A DNA stretch of 64,000 bases from an uncultured Flavobacteriaceae bacterium (GCA_934675205.1 CAKUPQ010000001.1:620001-684000); one strand, 5' to 3'; numbered from the stretch's first letter, positions 27,269 through 35,909 are shown. The notes: a model not told the origin generated them from the letters alone. Made by a program: numbers and translations.

Positions 27269-28498
27269 TTAATCTCCACAAATTTCGCCTCCACAATTTG
27301 TGTAAGTTACATTTGCTCCGACTGTTAAATTTGATTGATAATTGGTTCCACCACCAATATAACCGTTTATGGCACAAGCCAAAATATCGGAAAAATTCGT
27401 GTTATCAATACTTAACCGGGGGCTTGCCCATAAATATATAGCTCCTTTTGAAGAAGACGGATTTTCACCTCCGTGCATAATATCGGCATATCTAATGATG
27501 TTGTTAGGGTTTTGCGTATGTCTGTATTCAATTCTTCCCCAAGAACCTGCAACTGCAAGTTCTCCCCGAATTACAATACGCTCCGAAGATGTTCCCTCTA
27601 TTTTTAAGCTTGCACCATCATTTACTTTTATACCTGTTCCTGATCCCATCTCGATAATGACTCCCGGCTCAATCGTAACATTGCTTTTAATATTTAATAT
27701 AGGAGAAGAGCTTGACACCAATTTATACGGCACTCCAATTTTATGGATGGTCGCAGGTGCAGTAATCTCTGCTGTGTAAGGATCCAGCTCTACCTTGTCT
27801 TCTGTATTCCCTGTATAGGTGTCTGTTCCGGATACCATTCCTACTAATGACGCACGCACTCGCATTGGGCTGTTGTTTTGGGTGTATGTATTATTATTCA
27901 GGATTAATGTAGTCGACCCGTAATTGGCATTTAAACCGTAAGTGGCACTATGTGAAATTTTACTGTTGCTCATTTTAAATTGGGCACCACTATAAACAAT
28001 AACACCTCCTTTGTCGCCATTACTGTTAAATGCACTTCCTCCGGCATATTCTACATTAACGTAGGCAAACTCGTTTTTTACATCATTGCTATTAATAAAT
28101 ACCCCCGACCAAGAACCGGCAGATTTATCTACACCGGTAAGGGTTATTTGCTTATTTCCGTTTCCTACTGCTTTTAAGGAGCCTGAATCATACACCCTGA
28201 ATCCTGCGTCAGTTTCAAAGGCAATGGTTACGCCCGGCTCAATCGTAACATCATCATTGATAGCCATTTTACAGGTTACGATATAATCCACTGGAGCATT
28301 CGGATTGTCCTGTAATACCACATTCGGATTTTGTGTAAAATAATTACAATCTAAAACAATCGGTGGTTCGATTTGAACTTGAGGGTCTGAATCTGAACCC
28401 GAATCATCACTATCGCAAGAGGTTATTAAACCCATTCCGAATAAAGAAGCTACTACAAAAGCAACTTTGTTCTGTTTAAATAAATTTTTTGAATACAT
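27269..28498 (-). CDS. Right-handed beta-helix lipoprotein
   Basis: 409 residues. Signal sequence with lipobox LITSC (about residue 28), then an Asp/Ser-rich tether. The rest is a parallel beta-helix: two related blocks start with NDDVTIEPGVTIAFETDAGFR and SNVTIEPGVIIEMGSGTGIK, each followed by ITLTGVDK/IVIRGEL and AGSWSGV/AGSWGRI turns. No catalytic residues of pectate-lyase type stand out, so it may be structural or adhesive. It has a promoter with the same dyad operator as the two-component operon, which predicts control by that system. Confidence 0.85.
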   Translation of the reverse strand: MYSKNLFKQNKVAFVVASLFGMGLITSCDSDDSGSDSDPQVQIEPPIVLDCNYFTQNPNVVLQDNPNAPVDYIVTCKMAINDDVTIEPGVTIAFETDAGFRVYDSGSLKAVGNGNKQITLTGVDKSAGSWSGVFINSNDVKNEFAYVNVEYAGGSAFNSNGDKGGVIVYSGAQFKMSNSKISHSATYGLNANYGSTTLILNNNTYTQNNSPMRVRASLVGMVSGTDTYTGNTEDKVELDPYTAEITAPATIHKIGVPYKLVSSSSPILNIKSNVTIEPGVIIEMGSGTGIKVNDGASLKIEGTSSERIVIRGELAVAGSWGRIEYRHTQNPNNIIRYADIMHGGENPSSSKGAIYLWASPRLSIDNTNFSDILACAINGYIGGGTNYQSNLTVGANVTYTNCGGEICGD

Positions 28499-28523
28499 AA
28501 TATTTGTGTTTAAAATTATACTG

Positions 28524-28569
28524 CGAAGTTAGGGTTAGGCAATATTGTGTATATGAGGGTTTTCCCTGA
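28524..28569 (-). promoter_or_regulatory. Dyad operator and promoter of the beta-helix lipoprotein gene
   Basis: On the minus strand TCAGGGAAAACCCTCA (28569-28554) precedes TAACTTCG (28531-28524). The dyad centre is 30.5 nt upstream of the -7 box, identical to the kinase operon. The leader is about 20 nt. Confidence 0.7.
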
Positions 28570-28596
28570 ATTTTTAATTTTCATACTGTAAAAAAG

Positions 28597-28629
28597 AAAA
28601 AGCTGTTTGCATTTTGCAAACAGCTTTTT
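28597..28629. terminator. Strong terminator hairpin between recX and the beta-helix gene
   Basis: 14-bp perfect stem AAAAAGCTGTTTGC / GCAAACAGCTTTTT with a 5-nt loop and, on the minus strand, a long T-run. It can end recX transcription. It can also end a short transcript from the promoter at 28673, giving an RNA of about 70 nt. Confidence 0.85.
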
Positions 28630-28665
28630 CGTTACTAATCAAAAAAACAATAAAATGAAACATAA

Positions 28666-28711
28666 CAAAAGTAAGGTCATTTATATTTGTTTATGTCAGA
28701 GTTTCCCCTGA
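28666..28711 (-). promoter_or_regulatory. Third dyad operator with -7 box; short transcription unit
   Basis: Minus strand: TCAGGGGAAACTCTGA (28711-28696), then TACTTTTG (28673-28666), centre-to-box distance 30.5 nt. The only thing downstream before the terminator at 28629 is about 35 nt, including a possible small frame beginning MFHFIVF. This is either a small RNA promoter or a distal, attenuated promoter of the beta-helix gene. Confidence 0.6.
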
Positions 28712-28725
28712 TTTATGAAAAAAAA

Positions 28726-29196
28726 TTATTTGGACAAATCTTTCCAAGCCTCATATACCAAATCACTTTCGTAACCTTTACGGAGTAAATAATCACAGAA
28801 TTTTTTTTTCTTTTTTAAAGGATTTTTTTCAGTAATGGAATACCACGCTTTTTCGGAAATCTCGGAAAATGTTTTTTGGTAGTGTTCGTCAGAAATTTCT
28901 TCCAAAGCCTTTCTGATGTTGTAATTGGATATATTTCGGAATTTGAGTTCGTTGGTAATCCGGACTTTTCCGTATTTCTTAATCGAATGTTTTCCTCTTG
29001 CAAAACTTCGGGCAAAGCGTTCTTCATTCAGAAAATTAGCATCAATCAAATGGACGATAATTTCGTCAATTTCATCTTGTTTTGCCTTTAAATCATAGAG
29101 TTTCTGCACGACTTCCTTATGACATCGTTCCTGATAAGCACAAAATCGTTCTGCTTTCTGTTTTAGCTCCGATAAAGAAAAAGTTTGAGGATTCAT
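28726..29196 (-). CDS. recX: Regulatory protein RecX
   Basis: 156 residues, typical of RecX. Three helical repeats are seen, with the family motifs AERFCAYQERCHKEV, LIDANFLNEERFARSFARGK and KYGKVRITNELKFRNI, ending KKFCDYLLRKGYESDLVYEAWKDL. RecX binds RecA filaments and limits their activity. recA is not adjacent. Its minus-strand -7 box TACTTTTG (29209-29202) is 6 nt from the start codon, so the transcript is nearly leaderless. Confidence 0.9.
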   Translation of the reverse strand: MNPQTFSLSELKQKAERFCAYQERCHKEVVQKLYDLKAKQDEIDEIIVHLIDANFLNEERFARSFARGKHSIKKYGKVRITNELKFRNISNYNIRKALEEISDEHYQKTFSEISEKAWYSITEKNPLKKKKKFCDYLLRKGYESDLVYEAWKDLSK

Positions 29197-29201
29197 AAAG
29201 G

Positions 29202-29229
29202 CAAAAGTAACTCAAAATTACTATTTTTG
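29202..29229. promoter_or_regulatory. Divergent -7 boxes for recX and the SAM-hydroxide adenosyltransferase gene
   Basis: Minus strand TACTTTTG (29209-29202) precedes recX. Plus strand TATTTTTG (29222-29229) precedes the gene at 29254. The boxes are 12 nt apart. Confidence 0.6.
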
Positions 29230-29253
29230 CAGAGTTCTGCTCAACCAAAGAAA

Positions 29254-30051
29254 ATGATAATCACCCTTACAACCGATTTCGGACTCAAAGACCACTATGT
29301 AGGTGCCTTGAAAGGAATGATTTATTCTAAAAACCCCAATGTAAATATTGTTGATATTTCGCATCAGGTTTCGCCTTTCGTGATTCAAGAGGCATCGTAT
29401 GTTGTGAGTGCGTCATATCGTCATTTTCCTGAAGGAACTCTTCATCTGATTTTGGTTGATTCAGAAATAAACCAAGAAAACAAGCCTGTTTTGGTGGAAT
29501 GGAACAAGCATTATTTTCTTTCTTCCGATAACGGAATTTTAAGTTTACTTACTCACGGAGCTGTTCCCGAAAATATTATTTCTATTCCTTTTGGTGAAAT
29601 AGCTGATTCGACCTCATTTTTTGTGGAAAAAGCAACGGAACTAATAAACGGAAAAACCCTTTTTGATTTGGGACAAAAAATCGAAAGCCTGAAAAAAATT
29701 CCTCCTCTGAAAGCTGCTATATCTGAAGAAAATAACAGAATAACAGGAAATATTATTCACATTGACCATTACGGAAATGCCATAAGTAACATTACGAAAG
29801 AGCTTTTTGAAACGGTAAGAAACGGACGAAATTTTCAAATACTTTTCAGAAGTTACAGAATTACCAAAATACATCAATCTTATATTGATTATTCAACCGA
29901 AAAATCAATGGAAAAAGGAGGGAAAATAGCTCTTTTTAACCCATCTGACCTATTGGAAATTGCCCTTTACAAAGGGAATCCCAAAAGCGGAACAGCCTCA
30001 ACATTATTCGGATTAGAATACGAAAGCACGATTTCTGTACAATTCTCGTAG
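29254..30051 (+). CDS. SAM hydroxide adenosyltransferase (DUF62 family)
   Basis: 265 residues from ATG 29254; a longer reading to 29185 runs through the promoter. The N-terminal signature IITLTTDFGLKDHYVGALKG and the histidine/aspartate-rich strand VDISHQVSPFVIQEASYVV match the fluorinase/chlorinase superfamily. FLSSDNGILSLL and HIDHYGNAISNIT belong to the SAM-binding and C-terminal domains. Non-halogenating members hydrolyse S-adenosylmethionine to adenosine and methionine with hydroxide. The 23-residue loop that marks fluorinases is not seen. The physiological role in Bacteroidota is uncertain. Confidence 0.9.
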   Translation: MIITLTTDFGLKDHYVGALKGMIYSKNPNVNIVDISHQVSPFVIQEASYVVSASYRHFPEGTLHLILVDSEINQENKPVLVEWNKHYFLSSDNGILSLLTHGAVPENIISIPFGEIADSTSFFVEKATELINGKTLFDLGQKIESLKKIPPLKAAISEENNRITGNIIHIDHYGNAISNITKELFETVRNGRNFQILFRSYRITKIHQSYIDYSTEKSMEKGGKIALFNPSDLLEIALYKGNPKSGTASTLFGLEYESTISVQFS

Positions 30052-30076
30052 AAACGGATAATTATCCATCTCTATA

Positions 30077-31219
30077 TTAATTTACAATAACCTTTTTAGT
30101 AATATTCTGATTTTCAACATTTAGATTCAGAATATAAAAACCGTTTGGCAAATTATCCAACGTATAAGTATTGTTTTGCGAATTTGGGTATTTTATCTGC
30201 TGAATAATTTGTCCGTTCAGGTTGATAAGCCTGATTTCTTCGATTTCTTTATCGGTTGTGATATTGATTCTTTGGTCTTTTGCAGGATTCGGATAAATCG
30301 AAACATAAACATGCTCTACTTCAGAAACCGAAAGTTCAGAACCCCATATCATTGTTACATAATCCGGATTGTCAATAAACGGATTTCTGTTATCCTGAAA
30401 ATCATAAATAAGATTATTAATGTCTATCTCTCTCTGACTTACAGGGTCTTGAATGTGCCATTGGTAAAGAATATTCAAAAAAGTCTGACTAAATACTTTA
30501 TCGTTACTTCCGTCAAACATTACTTTCACATCGCTTGAATTACTGTAGAAACCACTCATTTGAGTTTGATAGCGGGTTGCAAAGTAGAAGAATGCTCTGG
30601 CAACATCTCCTTTAAATTCGTCAATTGGTTCAAAAACAGTTCCTGAAAACCCTGCTGAATATCCTGAATTCAGATTAGCTCCTTTTTTTGATCCGTTTTG
30701 AGAATGACACGGAGTATTCGATGCTCCACTATTACAAGGATTCGTGCTTGTACCTGAAACTACTCCGAGTGGAAGGTTACTTCTCCACCCATTTACTTTT
30801 CCGTCTGTAGGCCAAACGTGAAAAGCATCAGAATACATTGGATAATTAGAGTTAAAATACGATTGAGGAATCAAGTGCTCCCGATTATAGCAGTCTCCTT
30901 CTATACTATAATTTCCGCAGGTAGTGTTAATGTTAAAAACATAAGGGTCTGTACTGTTTGGATTTTCTGAATAAATATCCAAAATGGTGTTGTCATTTTC
31001 ATAATATTTATCTCTGAAACCATTTATGTTACTTGAGGATTTATACAGAACATCTCTCAAAGCATTATAACTTTGAGAATCGTGGTCTTTGATAATGTTG
31101 TGAAGCTGTGTTTTTAATGTGTAACCTGTTCCTGTTGCAGAGTTATAATATCCTGCAGGAGCTTGAGCCAATCCGCTTGTTGTAAGCAACAAAGAAATTC
31201 CAAATAAAATCCTTTTCAT
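30077..31219 (-). CDS. Secreted endonuclease I family nuclease with T9SS sorting domain
   Basis: 380 residues from the ATG at 31219 (earlier in-frame start rejected). Signal peptide MKRILFGISLLLTTSGLAQA. The Endonuclease_1 (PF04231) domain spans about 30-280 with the active-site region CYNREHLIPQSYF and DAFHVWPTDGKVNGWRSNLP. The last 75 residues are a type A T9SS sorting domain (VSIYPNPAKD, IRLINLNGQII, LPNGFYILNL). The protein is thus exported across the outer membrane by the type IX system, probably to degrade extracellular DNA or RNA. Confidence 0.93.
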   Translation of the reverse strand: MKRILFGISLLLTTSGLAQAPAGYYNSATGTGYTLKTQLHNIIKDHDSQSYNALRDVLYKSSSNINGFRDKYYENDNTILDIYSENPNSTDPYVFNINTTCGNYSIEGDCYNREHLIPQSYFNSNYPMYSDAFHVWPTDGKVNGWRSNLPLGVVSGTSTNPCNSGASNTPCHSQNGSKKGANLNSGYSAGFSGTVFEPIDEFKGDVARAFFYFATRYQTQMSGFYSNSSDVKVMFDGSNDKVFSQTFLNILYQWHIQDPVSQREIDINNLIYDFQDNRNPFIDNPDYVTMIWGSELSVSEVEHVYVSIYPNPAKDQRINITTDKEIEEIRLINLNGQIIQQIKYPNSQNNTYTLDNLPNGFYILNLNVENQNITKKVIVN

Positions 31220-31323
31220 AATTTTTTTATATTTCAATAATAAAATAACAGCCTGCAAATGTAAGATTTATTTAACTAAAAACAGTTAAATATTCTTTTT
31301 CTTTGTAGTTAAATAAAAACATA

Positions 31324-32559
31324 ATGTTATCCCGAATAATCCTTATTATAGCTGTTTTCGTTCTTGTCGAAGTCTATTGCTTTTTTGCTGTAAAAAGACT
31401 TTTTAAATCAAAAAAGGTAATTGCGATTTATGTTGTAAGTTCGCTTTTAATTATCCTTTATTTTATCTCTACATTTTTAGGTTTTGATAGGGAAACAGGG
31501 CAAAACCAACATTCACTTTTGGTCTTTGCTTTCTTGCTTTTGTACCTGCTTACCAAAGCAACTGTCAGCATATTTTTGTTGGTTGAAGATTTTTACAGAC
31601 TTTTTGCAGGAGTCTATAATTATTTTTACAGGAAAAACCAATTAAAGAAAATCCCGACAAGACGGAGAGCAGTGAGCCGAATAGCCGTTTTGGTTGCTTT
31701 TATTCCGTTTTTTTCGATTCTCTACGGAATATTTCAGGGGAAATACAATTTCAAAGTTGTCGAGCAAACGGTGTATTTTGAAGATTTACCCGACAGTTTT
31801 GACGGATTCAAGATATTGCAAATTTCAGATATTCATTGTGGGAGCTTTGACAACAACGAAAAAATAGATAAAGCTATTGACCTAATCAACAGACAGAATT
31901 TTGACGTTTTTGTTTTTACGGGAGATTTAGTCAATAATTTTGCTTGGGAAATGCATCCTTGGATAGAAACATTCCAAAAAATAAAGAATCCGAAATACGG
32001 AAAATTCTCTGTTTTAGGAAATCACGATTACGGAGAATACGCCATTTGGAAATCCGAAAAAGCCAAACAAAAAAACTTTGAAGAAATAAAAGATTTACAC
32101 CGTCAGATTGGTTTCCGTTTGCTTTTGAACGAAAACGCAATCCTCCAAAAAGATTCGGATTCGCTTGTTATTGTAGGAGTTGAAAATTGGGGAGAAACAC
32201 TTCGTTTTCAACGGTTGGGAGATTTGGATAAAGCAGCTGAAAACCTAAAAGCAGAAGATTTTAAGGTATTACTTTCGCACGACCCGTCCCATTTTGATGT
32301 GAAGGTAAGAAAGCACCCTAAAAATTTTCAGCTTACCTTGTCGGGACATACACACGGTTTGCAGTTTGGGGTTGAAATTCCCGATATTTTCAAATGGAGT
32401 CCGATACAATATATCTATAAACACTGGGCAGGATTATACGAGGATTCAGGGAAACATTTGTATGTAAATCGAGGCTTTGGCTTTCACGCTTACTCGGGAA
32501 GAGTCGGGATTTGGCCTGAAATTACAGTTATACAGCTTAAAAAAGCACAAAAAAGATAA
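31324..32559 (+). CDS. Membrane-anchored metallophosphoesterase
   Basis: 411 residues. Four or so N-terminal membrane helices (about 1-140) are followed by a calcineurin-like phosphoesterase domain. The metal motifs are all present: QISDIHCGS (about 171), FTGDLVNNFAW, VLGNHDYGEY, LLSHDPSHFD and LSGHTHGLQFG. YaeI-type enzymes of this architecture act on nucleotides or lipid-linked phosphates at the membrane; the substrate is not known. The gene reads toward the thioredoxin-like gene 47 nt downstream. Confidence 0.9.
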   Translation: MLSRIILIIAVFVLVEVYCFFAVKRLFKSKKVIAIYVVSSLLIILYFISTFLGFDRETGQNQHSLLVFAFLLLYLLTKATVSIFLLVEDFYRLFAGVYNYFYRKNQLKKIPTRRRAVSRIAVLVAFIPFFSILYGIFQGKYNFKVVEQTVYFEDLPDSFDGFKILQISDIHCGSFDNNEKIDKAIDLINRQNFDVFVFTGDLVNNFAWEMHPWIETFQKIKNPKYGKFSVLGNHDYGEYAIWKSEKAKQKNFEEIKDLHRQIGFRLLLNENAILQKDSDSLVIVGVENWGETLRFQRLGDLDKAAENLKAEDFKVLLSHDPSHFDVKVRKHPKNFQLTLSGHTHGLQFGVEIPDIFKWSPIQYIYKHWAGLYEDSGKHLYVNRGFGFHAYSGRVGIWPEITVIQLKKAQKR

Positions 32560-32606
32560 ATAATTCACGAATTATACTAATTTTGTAGTACCAAAACTAA
32601 AAATAG

Positions 32607-32903
32607 ATGTCTAAATTTGGAGAAATCATAAACACGGAAGTTCCTGTTTTGATTAGTTTTTATACCGATTGGAATGAATCTGCGGAGGTGATGAATTCCG
32701 TTATCAGAAGTGTGGCAGCTACTCTTGGAGATAGAGCAAGGGTTATAAAAATTGATATGGATAAAAATAAGGATTTGGCAGAGGCTTTACGCATTAAAGC
32801 TGTTCCAACTCTTATGGTTTACAAAAACGGACAAATGATGTGGAGGCAATCGGGAGAGCTCGATGCCAACGCTATTGTTGTTGCTGTTCAGGAATATGTT
32901 TAA
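32607..32903 (+). CDS. Thioredoxin-fold protein lacking the CxxC motif
   Basis: 98 residues with a clear thioredoxin scaffold: strand VPVLISFYTDW, helix after it, VIKIDMDKNKDLAEALRIKAVPTLMVYKNGQ with the cis-proline (AVPT). The catalytic WCGPC is replaced by WNESA, so there is no cysteine in the protein and no disulfide reductase activity is expected. Such proteins can act as chaperone-like or scaffold subunits. A TAATTTTG -7 box lies upstream. Length is normal, and nothing suggests a pseudogene. Confidence 0.85.
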   Translation: MSKFGEIINTEVPVLISFYTDWNESAEVMNSVIRSVAATLGDRARVIKIDMDKNKDLAEALRIKAVPTLMVYKNGQMMWRQSGELDANAIVVAVQEYV

Positions 32904-32912
32904 AACAACTTA

Positions 32913-32937
32913 TAGAACGCAGAAAACCTGCGTTCTA
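32913..32937. terminator. Hairpin between convergent units
   Basis: Perfect 10-bp stem TAGAACGCAG / CTGCGTTCTA with loop AAAAC. It has no T-run but sits just after the thioredoxin-like gene and includes the stop codon of the gene fragment on the minus strand. Confidence 0.5.
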
Positions 32938-33067
32938 CTGTTCATATCGTTCCATTTCTCTGTCATAGAAAAACCCGGCCTCTTCAATTAGTTTTTCCAT
33001 TTCATTGGTTGTTTCTTCTTCTTCCGAAGGGTCTAAATCTTCAAGAAATTCTACTTCGTCATCTTTT
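32935..33067 (-). pseudogene. 3' fragment of the 75-residue acidic protein gene
   Basis: A 120-bp stretch (32948-33067) is about 97% identical, three visible differences, to the 3' part of the gene at 34251-34478. It retains the frame (LEDLDPSEEEETTNE, then MEKLIEEAGFFYD) and ends MERYEQ with its own stop. It lacks the first 33 codons; a stop (TAA) precedes it. The copies bracket the gene at 33072-34232, so this looks like the scar of a duplication or insertion. Confidence 0.85.
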
Positions 33068-33071
33068 AAGA

Positions 33072-34232
33072 CTATTTAAAAACAATTTTACGGTATTTTC
33101 CTCCAATTAAAATTTTCATTTCATTTTCATTACAACTCGTTACTTTTGCCCAACGATTTTCAGTATTTATTGATATTGTATGACTTTTCTGAATAGTCAG
33201 GTCTTTCTTGTTAATATGTCTGATTTCAAAATGAATGTTTTCTAAAGCTCTATGGTCGGTTGCTTTGCTGTTTTTATCTCTAATTTCATAAGAACAAACA
33301 AAAGTCAGGTATTTTCCGTTGTCAAAAACGTGTTTTTCAGGAAAGTCTGCTCTTTTTGAAGATTCAGGAATAAAATGATTTGTTATTGTAATACTGTTTT
33401 TAAGTTTGTTTTTACGGTATCTCAATAATTCGTTATCGAAAGTCAAAACGTAAAAATACTTGTCAAATACATAAATATCTTCAATGTTCAGCTGACCTGT
33501 AACAATGTATTTATCCGTTATATTATCATTAATGTTAAAAATCTCTCTGTTTGAGAGAGTTTGGTTTTCGGTATAGTTTAACATTAAGGCTAATTGTTTG
33601 GAACGATAATTTATTAAACTGAACAGTATAGAAGATTTGTAGTGTTTGCTACAAGCCAAAACATCAATAAATTTTCCATTTTTATCTAATTCTAAAAAGA
33701 ATGATTGTCTGTCTCCTTTTTCAGAACCAATAGTGTCTTTGTTCACAACAATATTCTGATACGAATTAAAACCTAAACGAACATTTTTTTTATTTGTTGG
33801 AACGAATTTAAAGTCAGAAGCTCCAAATGTATATTTTGGCTCAAAGTAATTTTGCCAAAGTAATTTTCCTTTCAAATCGAAACAAAGAATATTATGTACA
33901 TTCTTTGAATAAGAAAACTTTTGAGTGTTGTTGATTTCAAGTTTTTTTAACTTGTCTAAACAAAGGTATATTCTGTTTTTGTGAAAAAAAATTGTATTGA
34001 AACCATTTAATGAAGAATCACCTTTTAAGGCTGCAAGAGTATCTACTTTTGAATTTTTGTCAATTTTCAGGAGGTAACCAAATTCTTTTTGTTCAGTGGC
34101 AAGAAAATACTCTACATCTTTATGTTTTGTGATTTCTCTTACAAAAAAGTTGTTGTTTAACAAGTTTTGTTCTTGGGAAAAGCCAAAAGAACAAATCCAA
34201 AAATAAAAAATAAATATTAATTTTTGTTTCAT
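33072..34232 (-). CDS. Secreted protein of unknown function between duplicated sequences
   Basis: 386 residues from the ATG at 34232; an earlier TTG would add three residues. Signal peptide MKQKLIFIFYFWICSFGFSQ. The mature part has repeating beta-strand-like units (IDKNSKVDTLAALKGDSSLN, ILCFDLKGKLLWQNYF, DIYVFDKYFYVLTF) that suggest a beta-propeller, but no family is recognised. It begins 18 nt after the small acidic gene and is more AT-rich than its neighbours. The flanking 120-bp direct repeats suggest it was inserted here. Confidence 0.75.
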   Translation of the reverse strand: MKQKLIFIFYFWICSFGFSQEQNLLNNNFFVREITKHKDVEYFLATEQKEFGYLLKIDKNSKVDTLAALKGDSSLNGFNTIFFHKNRIYLCLDKLKKLEINNTQKFSYSKNVHNILCFDLKGKLLWQNYFEPKYTFGASDFKFVPTNKKNVRLGFNSYQNIVVNKDTIGSEKGDRQSFFLELDKNGKFIDVLACSKHYKSSILFSLINYRSKQLALMLNYTENQTLSNREIFNINDNITDKYIVTGQLNIEDIYVFDKYFYVLTFDNELLRYRKNKLKNSITITNHFIPESSKRADFPEKHVFDNGKYLTFVCSYEIRDKNSKATDHRALENIHFEIRHINKKDLTIQKSHTISINTENRWAKVTSCNENEMKILIGGKYRKIVFK

Positions 34233-34250
34233 TGAAACCAAATTTAGAAT

Positions 34251-34478
34251 TTATTCTTCGTAACGTTCCATTTCTCTGTCATAGAAAAACCCGGCCTCTT
34301 CGATTAGTTTTTCCATTTCATTGGTTGTTTCTTCTTCTTCCGAAGGGTCTAAATCTTCAAGAAATTCGACTTCATCATCTTTCAGATTGATGATAAATCT
34401 CGGATAATCCAAGTGAATGATAAAAATATCATCAGGATAATCAGTGTTGTCCGCAAGTACAAATTTTGGTAATTCCAT
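34251..34478 (-). CDS. Small acidic protein conserved in Bacteroidota
   Basis: 75 residues, no membrane segment. Sequence begins MELPKFVLADNTDYPDDIFI and continues with a strand HLDYPRFIINL and an acidic helix (EDLDPSEEEETTNEM). I recognise it as a short conserved Flavobacteria protein without known function. Its 3' 120 bp are duplicated at 32948-33067. The stop codon lies 9 nt before the longest reading of the next gene, so the two may share a transcript. Confidence 0.8.
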   Translation of the reverse strand: MELPKFVLADNTDYPDDIFIIHLDYPRFIINLKDDEVEFLEDLDPSEEEETTNEMEKLIEEAGFFYDREMERYEE

Positions 34479-34523
34479 AGTAATTATAAGGTTATGAAGT
34501 TATAAGGTTGTAAAGTTACGAAG

Positions 34524-35909
34524 TTATTCGTTTTCTATTTTCTTCTTGATAAGTCTTCCTATTTGTTTTTCGAATCGAATCATCAGAAAGATACTTGCAG
34601 CTGTAAGTCCTGCCAAAAGTCCAATCCAAACTCCGATTGCTCCCAAATCGGTCTTTAATCCTAAATAATAACAAATCGGAAATCCGATAAGCCAATACGA
34701 AATAAAGGTAATAATAGCAGGGATTTTCACATCTTGCAATCCTTTTAAAGCTCCGAGAACTACTGCCTGAATTCCGTCTGAAATCTGAAAAATAGCCGCT
34801 ATGACTAATAATTTTGAGGCTATTCCAACTACTTCCATATTTTCGATGTATTTTTCAGGATTTTTCATTTCAAGGAAAATATGTGGTAATACTTTGTGAA
34901 AAACAATAAACACCAAAGCAAAAGTTGCTTGTAAAATTAACGAAAGTAAAATAATCGAACGGGCTACTGTTTTTAAATATATGAAATTTTCCAATCCTTT
35001 CTGATTTCCAACCCGTATCATTGCTGTTACCGAAAGTCCCGATGCAAACATAAAAGTCAATGATGCCAAGCTCAACGCAATCTGATTGGCTGCTTGTGCA
35101 TTTTTCCCGATAAATCCTGTAAGCCAGACAGCAGAAGTAAATAAAACCACTTCAAAAAACATGATCAGTGAAGACGGAAGTCCGATTTCGAAAATTTTGC
35201 TTACCATCTTTTTTTGCAGATTTTTAATACTGAATCCCGAAAAATATTGTCCTAAATCTTTATCTCGCTTGAGCATTATGTGCATCATTACAATCATAAT
35301 AACCCTTGATGAAAGCGTTCCGACTGCAGCTCCGAGAATTCCCATTTTCGGAAAAATCCAAAATCCGTAAATCAGACAGAAGTTTATCAGAAAGTGAACG
35401 ATATTGGCAACCACAATCGCATACATCGAATATTTGGTTTTAGACATTCCGTCTGCAAACTGTTTGTATCCCTGAAAAGCCAAAACTCCAATAAGCGAAA
35501 AGGCCACAATATCGACAAAAGGACCTGCAAGAGCAACAACTTCTTCGGGTTGCCCCATATAGTGCATAATGGGTTTACAGAAATAAACCAATGCAAAAAG
35601 GGCAATTCCGATACTCGAACACAAAATAAGTCCGTGATGAAAAGCACTGCGAACCCCTTCCGTATCTTTTCGAGCATCATTTTGAGCCACAATCGGAGTA
35701 ATAGCAGTCGAAAAACCGATTCCTACGGACATTGCCACAAAAATAAAACTGTTTCCGAGCGAAACAGCTGCTAACTCGGCTGCTCCGAGCTTTCCGACCA
35801 TAATGTTATCGACAATAGCGATAAGTGTATGTCCTACCATTCCGAGAATGACAGGATAAGCGAGTTTTATATTTTTAGAGAATTCCCTAAAATAAACAGA
35901 TAAGTTCAT
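34524..35909 (-). CDS. MATE family efflux transporter
   Basis: 461 residues with twelve predicted helices in two halves. The N-half opens NIKLAYPVILGMVGHTLIAIVDNIMVGKLG, typical of the NorM/DinF group, and FSTAITPIVAQNDARKD follows. The second half repeats the pattern (EIGLPSSLIMFFEVVLFTSA). These antiporters expel cationic drugs or metabolites using Na+ or H+ gradients. Substrate unknown. It ends about 45 nt before the small acidic gene on the same strand. Confidence 0.9.
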   Translation of the reverse strand: MNLSVYFREFSKNIKLAYPVILGMVGHTLIAIVDNIMVGKLGAAELAAVSLGNSFIFVAMSVGIGFSTAITPIVAQNDARKDTEGVRSAFHHGLILCSSIGIALFALVYFCKPIMHYMGQPEEVVALAGPFVDIVAFSLIGVLAFQGYKQFADGMSKTKYSMYAIVVANIVHFLINFCLIYGFWIFPKMGILGAAVGTLSSRVIMIVMMHIMLKRDKDLGQYFSGFSIKNLQKKMVSKIFEIGLPSSLIMFFEVVLFTSAVWLTGFIGKNAQAANQIALSLASLTFMFASGLSVTAMIRVGNQKGLENFIYLKTVARSIILLSLILQATFALVFIVFHKVLPHIFLEMKNPEKYIENMEVVGIASKLLVIAAIFQISDGIQAVVLGALKGLQDVKIPAIITFISYWLIGFPICYYLGLKTDLGAIGVWIGLLAGLTAASIFLMIRFEKQIGRLIKKKIENE

